Under the pieces are notes generated by a model. It was not told the DNA's origin, did not search any database, and saw nothing but the letters and a program-made list of their open reading frames with translations. From Baffinella frigidus (Eukaryota > Cryptophyceae > Cryptomonadales > Baffinellaceae), in contig MU646345.1 of NCBI GenBank assembly GCA_026770585.1, positions 813,705 to 827,582 of the forward strand: a stretch of DNA of 13,878 nt, read 5' to 3'. The translations under genes and the position numbers were made by a program. Of this stretch, positions 8,901-10,838 are shown piece after piece (the stretch's first letter is position 1; every line of letters starts with the position of its first letter).

Positions 8901-10799
8901 CGAGGCGGGCTTGTTCCTCAAGGCGTATAGACTATTGCATCACTCAACGCAAGGCCAAAGGGCCTATCTAGGACCTGTATCGAGAGTAATAAAGAAGAAG
9001 TTTCGGTGTGTTCGAACCTGCGGGACCAGCCACGCAAGAGTGGAGGGCAGAGTGCCGTGTAGTAAAAATAGCCAGATCCGGCTATTTTCAAAAGTTCATA
9101 AGTCAACATTCTCCCCAGAGAAAAATCGAAATTTCGGGAAGTTGATACAAATTCCGTGTAAACTGACTTGTTTGCCCAGGTCAGTGTTACAATCTTGCGT
9201 GGAGAAGGGTCTGCAGCGTCGGCACCGAGAGGAGGACCGTCCAACCAATGGCTCCACCATCAGTGGTGGAGCCATTTGCTGATGGTGGAGCCATTTGCAT
9301 CGGCCCCGACAGGACCACCTTGCTCCGCTCATACCCCACCCTCACCCAGCGGTGTGCCATCTCCAGGGTGCGTGTCTGGTGCATAGGGTTTCCAGACCTC
9401 AGGAACCAGAAGGATCTGCAGCGTCGGGACCGAGAGGAGCTTCGCAAAGCCCAATCGTAAGATCGCAAAAAGTGGTGTAAATTGAACCTCTTCATCATGA
9501 AATCGATAGGGTTTCGGGGTGTTTGGACCTGCGGGGCCAGGAGGATCTGCAGCAATGTGAAAACTTGGTGGGATTACATCGGTTACGTGGTGGGATTAAA
9601 ACTTGGTAGGATTAAATCGATAGAGTTTCGGGCTGTTCAGACCTGCGGGACCAGAAGGATCTGCAGAGTCGGGACCGAGAGGACCACCTTGCTCCGCTCA
9701 TACCCCTCCTTACCCAGCTTGGTCTGGGGTTCGACAGAGTTTCGGGCTCGATAGGGTTTCGAGCCATCGATCGGGTTTCCGGCCCGGTCGAATCTATATG
9801 GGGTTTGGGGCTCGGGGTTCGAGTTCGGTAGGGTTCCGGGTTTAAGGCGTAGGGTGGTTCGGACCTGAGGAACCAGAAGGATCTGCAGCGTCGGGACCGA
9901 GAGGACCACCTTGCTCCGCTCGTACCCCTCCCTCAACAGCGGCCCGGCGCGCGAGTACCACGGGGTCTGTTCCAGCTCCTGGATTTTCTCGACCTGAGAG
10001 GGGCGAGGGGGCGTAGTGCGTCAGGTGACCGAAAAGGGTTGAGTCGGGAGCTCTTTCGACCGTCGTTTCTGGTACAACATCAAACACGTTGTCTGTTAAG
10101 CCCCCCTCGGAAGCCCGCGCGAAAGTACCACAGAGTCTGTCCCAGCTCCTGAATTTTCTCGACCTGAGAGGCGCGAGGGCAGAGGTGAGAGGGCTTGGTT
10201 TGGGGCGGAGGGTGGAGGGAAGGTTGGGGGCTTGGGGTGGAGGGCGGAGGGTTTAGGGTTTAGGGTTTAGGGTTTAGGGTTTAAGGCGTAGGGTTCAGAA
10301 TTTAGGGTTTAGGGAGAGCGCAGTGCGTCAGGTGTCCGAAAAGGATTTAGCCCGGAGCTCTTTTTACAATAATTTCTACAACTACAAACACTGTGTCTGT
10401 CAACGTGGCAGACAGGAGAGTCAGCATTTGGATGGGGAAGGTACACCTTGCGACTGTCGATCGTATCCCCCCCTAGGACCCTACAGGGGCATGCCTAGGG
10501 CCCCACGTTGGCCCTAGAGGGGGGGGGGGGGGGGGGGGGGGGTATGAGCGAGGAAGCCCTGTACCTTGCGGCTGTCGATTTTGTCGAGGTCGTGCCAAGG
10601 GCCCCACTGTGGCCCTAGCGCGGTGGGGGGCAGTTTGGTATGAGCGAGGTAGCCCTGCACCTCGCTCACAAGAAAACGCCTCCCCCTGGAACCCTACAGT
10701 ACCTTGCGGCTGTCGATTTTGTCGAGGTCGTCAATCGCGAAGATCCACAGCCCGGTGATAACCAACAGCAGAAACGCCACCCACACTCTGGTTGACGGT

Positions 10800-10838
<39 letters not shown>

